From: DATMAM01 sp035559995
Lineage (GTDB): Bacteria > Desulfobacterota > Binatia > UBA9968
Length of the DNA stretch: 64,000 bases
Assembly: GCA_035559995.1 (NCBI GenBank)
Contig: DATMAM010000033.1
Location: 124,001 to 188,000, forward strand
Direction of reading: 5' to 3'
Shown: positions 61,256 through 64,000 of the stretch, piece by piece
How the letters are laid out: every line of letters begins with the position of its first letter
Position numbering within the stretch: position 1 is the stretch's first letter
Made by a program: the position numbers and the translations under genes
Notes under the pieces: model-generated
Database searches by the model: none
Told to the model about the DNA's origin: nothing
The model's input: the letters and a program-made list of their open reading frames with translations, nothing else

Positions 61256-61974
61256 CCTTCACCTCTTTGCCATCGCTTCGCTTCCAGCCAAAGCGAGAGC
61301 GCGGCGTAATAGATGGGGTAGAGCAGAGACAGAAAAACCAGGACCGGGTAGGAGGCGGGCAGCAGGTAGATGATGGAAACGATCAGCACGCCCCAAACGG
61401 CGCCGAGCGCAACCGTCAGCGAGCGGTACACCGGACTTCGGCTCGGGTAGACGTAGCGGAGCGGAACAAAGACAAGAAACGACAGCACGACAATCACAAG
61501 CGCGTTCAGCCAGCGCGGCGTTGGCAGAACGTAAAAGTAAAAAGCGACGATGTTCCAGTAGGATGGAAAGCCCAGAAAAAAATGGTCCCGCGTTTTGGCT
61601 TCCTTGTGGCAAAAGCCGTAAGCGCTCGCGATCAAGGGCAAGGCGGCAATCCACAGAGCAGCGCGCTCGGGCAGCAGGTCGGCGCGCACGAGAAAGTAGC
61701 TGGGGACAAAAACGTAATTGAGGTAGTCGATTACGTCTTCGAGACGGTCGCCGTCGAACCACGGGATCCGCTCTTTGACCCGCGCCAGCCGCGCCAAAGT
61801 GCCGTCGGTCGCGTCGATCAAGACCGCAAGGGCCATGATCCAGAAGGCGCCGCGAAACCTCCCCTGCGCGATCCACAAAAGCGCCAAGAACGAAAGAAAG
61901 GCTCCGGAAGCGGTATAGGCGTGAACGAACCAGGCGAAGGCGAGCTGAAAAGACGTGGCTTTCTCCGCGGACAG
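61252..61974 (-). CDS. pcs: Phosphatidylcholine synthase (CDP-alcohol phosphotransferase)
   Basis: The protein of about 240 residues has the CDP-alcohol motif DATDGTLARLARVKERIPWF with GDRLEDVID, and about eight membrane segments (FLSFLALLWIAQG, YFLVRADLLPE, NIVAFYFYVLP). The Pcs-type HKEAKT and FLGFPSYWN are present. It condenses CDP-diacylglycerol with choline. No ATG, GTG or TTG lies between the GST stop (61982) and the conserved start. The best start is CTG at 61974, or initiation overlapping the GST gene. The stop overlaps the alkaline phosphatase ATG. Confidence 0.82.
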   Translation of the reverse strand: MSAEKATSFQLAFAWFVHAYTASGAFLSFLALLWIAQGRFRGAFWIMALAVLIDATDGTLARLARVKERIPWFDGDRLEDVIDYLNYVFVPSYFLVRADLLPERAALWIAALPLIASAYGFCHKEAKTRDHFFLGFPSYWNIVAFYFYVLPTPRWLNALVIVVLSFLVFVPLRYVYPSRSPVYRSLTVALGAVWGVLIVSIIYLLPASYPVLVFLSLLYPIYYAALSLWLEAKRWQRGEG

Positions 61975-61981
61975 AGAGCGC

Positions 61982-62587
61982 TCAGCTGGCCGACGCGGCG
62001 AAACTCGGGCGCGCTTTGAGGCGCTCCATCCAGGCGAGCATGTTCCTGTATTTTGCGCCCACCGGAATTTGGAACCGCTCAAGAGAGTCGAAGTTGGCCA
62101 TAAAAGCGATGTCGGCGATGCTGAAAGTGCCGGCGAGATATTCCTTGCCTTCAAGCTCTTTCTCGATGCGATCGAAACAGGCGAGCACGCGCGCTTTGCT
62201 CTGCTCGATTCGCGCCGTGCTCTTTTCGCCCTCCGGCTTGCGTATCTCGTGCATGATGTCCACGATCGGCGGATTGAGGAAATTGTCCCGGAAATCTTCC
62301 ATCAGCCGCGCGCGCGCTCTACCCTCGGAATCGGGGGGGAAAAGCGGGGGATAGGGGTACTCGTCTTCGAGATACTCGTTGATAATCGTGGAATCGTAGA
62401 CGATAAAGCCGTCGTCGTCTAAAGCGGGGACTTGCCCAAAAGGGTGAATTTTCAAGTACTCGGGAGACTTTTGCTCTCCTTTTGTAAGATCGACCAGGAC
62501 ACGTTCGAACTCCAAGCCTTTCTCCAACAGAACGATTCTCACCTTGCGCGAGTTTGTCGATAGCGGAAAGTGGTAGAGCTTAATCAT
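61982..62587 (-). CDS. Glutathione S-transferase family protein
   Basis: This 201-residue protein has an N-terminal thioredoxin-like domain (LYHFPLSTNSRKVRIVLLEK, QVPALDDDGFIVYDSTIINE) and an all-helical C-terminal domain (SIADIAFMANFDSL). Ser in PLSTNSRK is the likely catalytic residue of the beta/theta-like class. GGAGG precedes the ATG. It begins the run that continues with pcs, alkaline phosphatase and inositol phosphatase. Confidence 0.9.
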   Translation of the reverse strand: MIKLYHFPLSTNSRKVRIVLLEKGLEFERVLVDLTKGEQKSPEYLKIHPFGQVPALDDDGFIVYDSTIINEYLEDEYPYPPLFPPDSEGRARARLMEDFRDNFLNPPIVDIMHEIRKPEGEKSTARIEQSKARVLACFDRIEKELEGKEYLAGTFSIADIAFMANFDSLERFQIPVGAKYRNMLAWMERLKARPSFAASAS

Positions 62588-62775
62588 GCAGGCAGACCTC
62601 CTTGGCGAAACAACCCTTGATTAAAATACCACAAGGTCTTGTCTTTCCGCCACCCGAAACCCCGAAAAATGCCCAATTTTTGTTCAAAAAGGGAGTAGAG
62701 CTGTGCGGCTGCGCATAAAACGCCCGGGTCTCGGCCGAAGCGCTTGATGGGATTTACACGAAGCGGCGGACTGGT

Positions 62776-63162
62776 TTACGGGTCCATATAGGTCGAGATC
62801 TCGATGAGATTCAGATCGGGATCGCGAAAATAGATCGACATCATCGGCCCGCGGGCGCCTTGCCTCTCCACCGGGCCGGCGATCGGTTGAACGCCGCAGG
62901 CGGCCAGGTGTTGACTTACTTCCACAAGCGGCGTCGACGTGACGAAACAGAGGTCCGCCGAGCCCGGCGTCGGCTTTGCAGCGGCGAGGGTGCTTTCTTT
63001 GCCTTGCTGTTGCAGGTTGATTTTTTGAGAACCGAACGACAGGGCCTTCCGCCCGGCGCCAAAGCTCACGACTTCCATTCCCAGCACCCTCGTGTAAAAG
63101 GCGCAGGTCGCGTCGATATCTTCGACGGTCAGGACCAGGTGATCGAGCCTGTCCACTTTCAT
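62776..63162 (-). CDS. VOC (glyoxalase-like) family protein
   Basis: ATG 63162 is six bases after GGAGG; an ATG two codons upstream is too close. The 128-residue product has the VOC fold (VDRLDHLVLTVEDIDATCAF, FYTRVLGMEVVSFGAG, FRDPDLNLIEISTY). His and Glu metal ligands are present. Small VOC proteins include glyoxalases, dioxygenases and resistance enzymes; the substrate is unknown. Confidence 0.87.
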   Translation of the reverse strand: MKVDRLDHLVLTVEDIDATCAFYTRVLGMEVVSFGAGRKALSFGSQKINLQQQGKESTLAAAKPTPGSADLCFVTSTPLVEVSQHLAACGVQPIAGPVERQGARGPMMSIYFRDPDLNLIEISTYMDP

Positions 63163-63179
63163 GACCATCCTCCGGCGAA

Positions 63180-63509
63180 CTAGGTCGCTTTCCCGGTTTC
63201 CAGCCGCTCGACAAACGCCTTCGCCTCGGCCAGGTCGACGCCTGTCACGGCGCGATAGCGCTTGATCGCCTCGATTTTGTTGCCTCGCTCCAAGGCCTCG
63301 AGGACGCCTGCGGGAACGTCGGCGGGAGCCGCTTCGGCCTTCTCCCGAGCGGTGGAAGCGCCGTCTAAGAGGCGGTCGATTTTTCCTTCCAGGCGCGACC
63401 AGCGCGCTCGCTCTAGCGCCGTCGCGATGAGGGATGCTACGGCGGCGGCCGCGGAGACGACGACGAAAATCCAGAGGAGGTCCCAAAGCTGTAACACGCC
63501 GGAGGGCAT
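63180..63509 (-). CDS. Membrane-anchored protein with L7/L12 C-terminal-like domain
   Basis: This 109-residue protein starts with a hydrophobic segment (LWDLLWIFVVVSAAAAVASL). A charged linker follows, and then GNKIEAIKRYRAVTGVDLAE at the C-terminus. That is the signature of the ribosomal L7/L12 C-terminal domain, which in ribosomes recruits translation factors. The ribosomal N-terminal dimerisation domain is missing and replaced by the anchor. It stands 17 bp upstream of the VOC gene on the same strand. Function is unknown. Confidence 0.8.
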   Translation of the reverse strand: MPSGVLQLWDLLWIFVVVSAAAAVASLIATALERARWSRLEGKIDRLLDGASTAREKAEAAPADVPAGVLEALERGNKIEAIKRYRAVTGVDLAEAKAFVERLETGKAT

Positions 63510-63671
63510 ACCGTCAGTTTCGACTCAGAGCCGCGTTATCGCGCTACCCGGCCCGCCAGCGGGCATTCTTGCGCGTTCTTGCCGTCTAAAAGCGGCATGA
63601 GCTTGGCCGCTCCGCGGGCGCCGGCGGCGCGGGTCGAGACGGCAAAACCCCTGTCGCAGCCGTTTAGGCAT

Positions 63672-64000
63672 TCAGCGAAGGGCCACGTTTTGATTGGAGA
63701 GAACGACATAGCCGTTACGCTCGGCGATAGTATGCACCCCGATCATGGTCCGAGCAAGCGCGGAGCTTGTAATAACCAGCGACCGCTCGGGGCTTTTTAG
63801 GCGCGCTTCGAGGGCGTTGATGTCCTGCCGGCGCAAAATTGTTACGGGGCGGCGGGCATAGAACAAAACGCTTGGCCTGTTCAGCCCGAACACGATCAGT
63901 GTATCTTCGGGACGCGCCGTTTGCGCCGCGATTTTTGTTACGGCGCGCAACGGCTCCTGAAGATGGGCGGCGACTCTGGGCAGTAGGCCTTCAAAAAGGC
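63672..64000 (-). CDS. C-terminal end of a membrane glycosyltransferase-like protein (partial)
   Basis: The frame runs in from beyond the window end and stops at 63672; about 108 residues are visible. PEDTLIVFGLNRPSVLFYAR, then SLVITSSALARTMI resembles the soluble C-terminal part of ArnT/PMT-type (GT39/GT83) glycosyltransferases. There phosphate-sugar-linked chains are moved across the inner membrane. The membrane domain lies outside the window, so the assignment is tentative. An internal TTG at 63950 is not taken as the start. Confidence 0.5.
   Translation of the reverse strand, partial: LFEGLLPRVAAHLQEPLRAVTKIAAQTARPEDTLIVFGLNRPSVLFYARRPVTILRRQDINALEARLKSPERSLVITSSALARTMIGVHTIAERNGYVVLSNQNVALR

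Overview
The window is a GC-rich (about 60% by eye), gene-dense bacterial chromosome segment. It has no rRNA, CRISPR array, phage or insertion sequence that I can see. Cytoplasmic FMN/LLM oxidoreductases, MmgE/PrpD, cupins, ACMSD-type amidohydrolases and many orphan solute-binding proteins occur together with lipoproteins, M16 peptidase and a phosphatidylcholine synthase. This suggests an uncultured Gram-negative soil or sediment heterotroph of the Desulfobacterota/Binatota/Methylomirabilota/Tectomicrobia type. That placement is inference from gene content and is not proven by a marker gene.

Region 1 (1-7.7 kb) looks like a selenium neighbourhood. A peroxiredoxin is read through an in-frame UGA exactly at the peroxidatic cysteine position, with a SECIS-like hairpin just downstream. 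Nearby are a LysR regulator resembling the selenium-metabolism-associated LysR family, a Bcp peroxiredoxin, and a four-gene PhnD/C/E/E-like ABC transporter. The binding protein of that transporter resembles putative selenate-binding proteins rather than phosphonate PhnD. A Nudix hydrolase, a Rieske ferredoxin and YgfZ sit among them.

Region 2 (7.8-19 kb) holds an SH3-like membrane protein, an M3 oligopeptidase translationally coupled to a TIR-domain membrane protein with a duplicated C-terminal domain, and a persulfide dioxygenase-rhodanese fusion. It also has an M16 protease, a decayed MEDS-hybrid histidine kinase with an in-frame TAA, and several small secreted proteins. One gene lies behind a sigma-54 type -24/-12 element.

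Region 3 (19-37.6 kb) is catabolic and transport accessory material. It contains a LigB-type dioxygenase, cupin, class II aldolase, three ABC binding proteins without membrane partners, isochorismatase-like hydrolase, LLM oxidoreductase, alpha/beta hydrolase, amidohydrolase, MmgE/PrpD, CmcJ-like oxygenase, bicupin and small secreted proteins. A second sigma-54 element lies at 32.77 kb.

Region 4 (37.6-43.8 kb) carries both subunits of DNA topoisomerase VI (top6B-top6A), which is uncommon in bacteria. A perfect extended -10 promoter and a foldable three-way-junction RNA leader precede them. A cytidylate-kinase-like/BON fusion and tadA follow.

Region 5 (43.8-57.8 kb) is all on the minus strand. 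It has a dipeptide/nickel-type ABC operon with three binding-protein genes, then a separate operon of a gentisate-dioxygenase-like bicupin, a second bicupin, a signal-less NMT1-like protein and two amidohydrolases. Region 6 (58-64 kb) has tRNA-Ser(CGA), tRNA-Arg(CCG), and a coupled GST / phosphatidylcholine synthase / alkaline phosphatase / inositol monophosphatase run. It ends with a VOC protein, a membrane-anchored L7/L12-like protein and the C-terminal end of a membrane glycosyltransferase-like gene that leaves the window.
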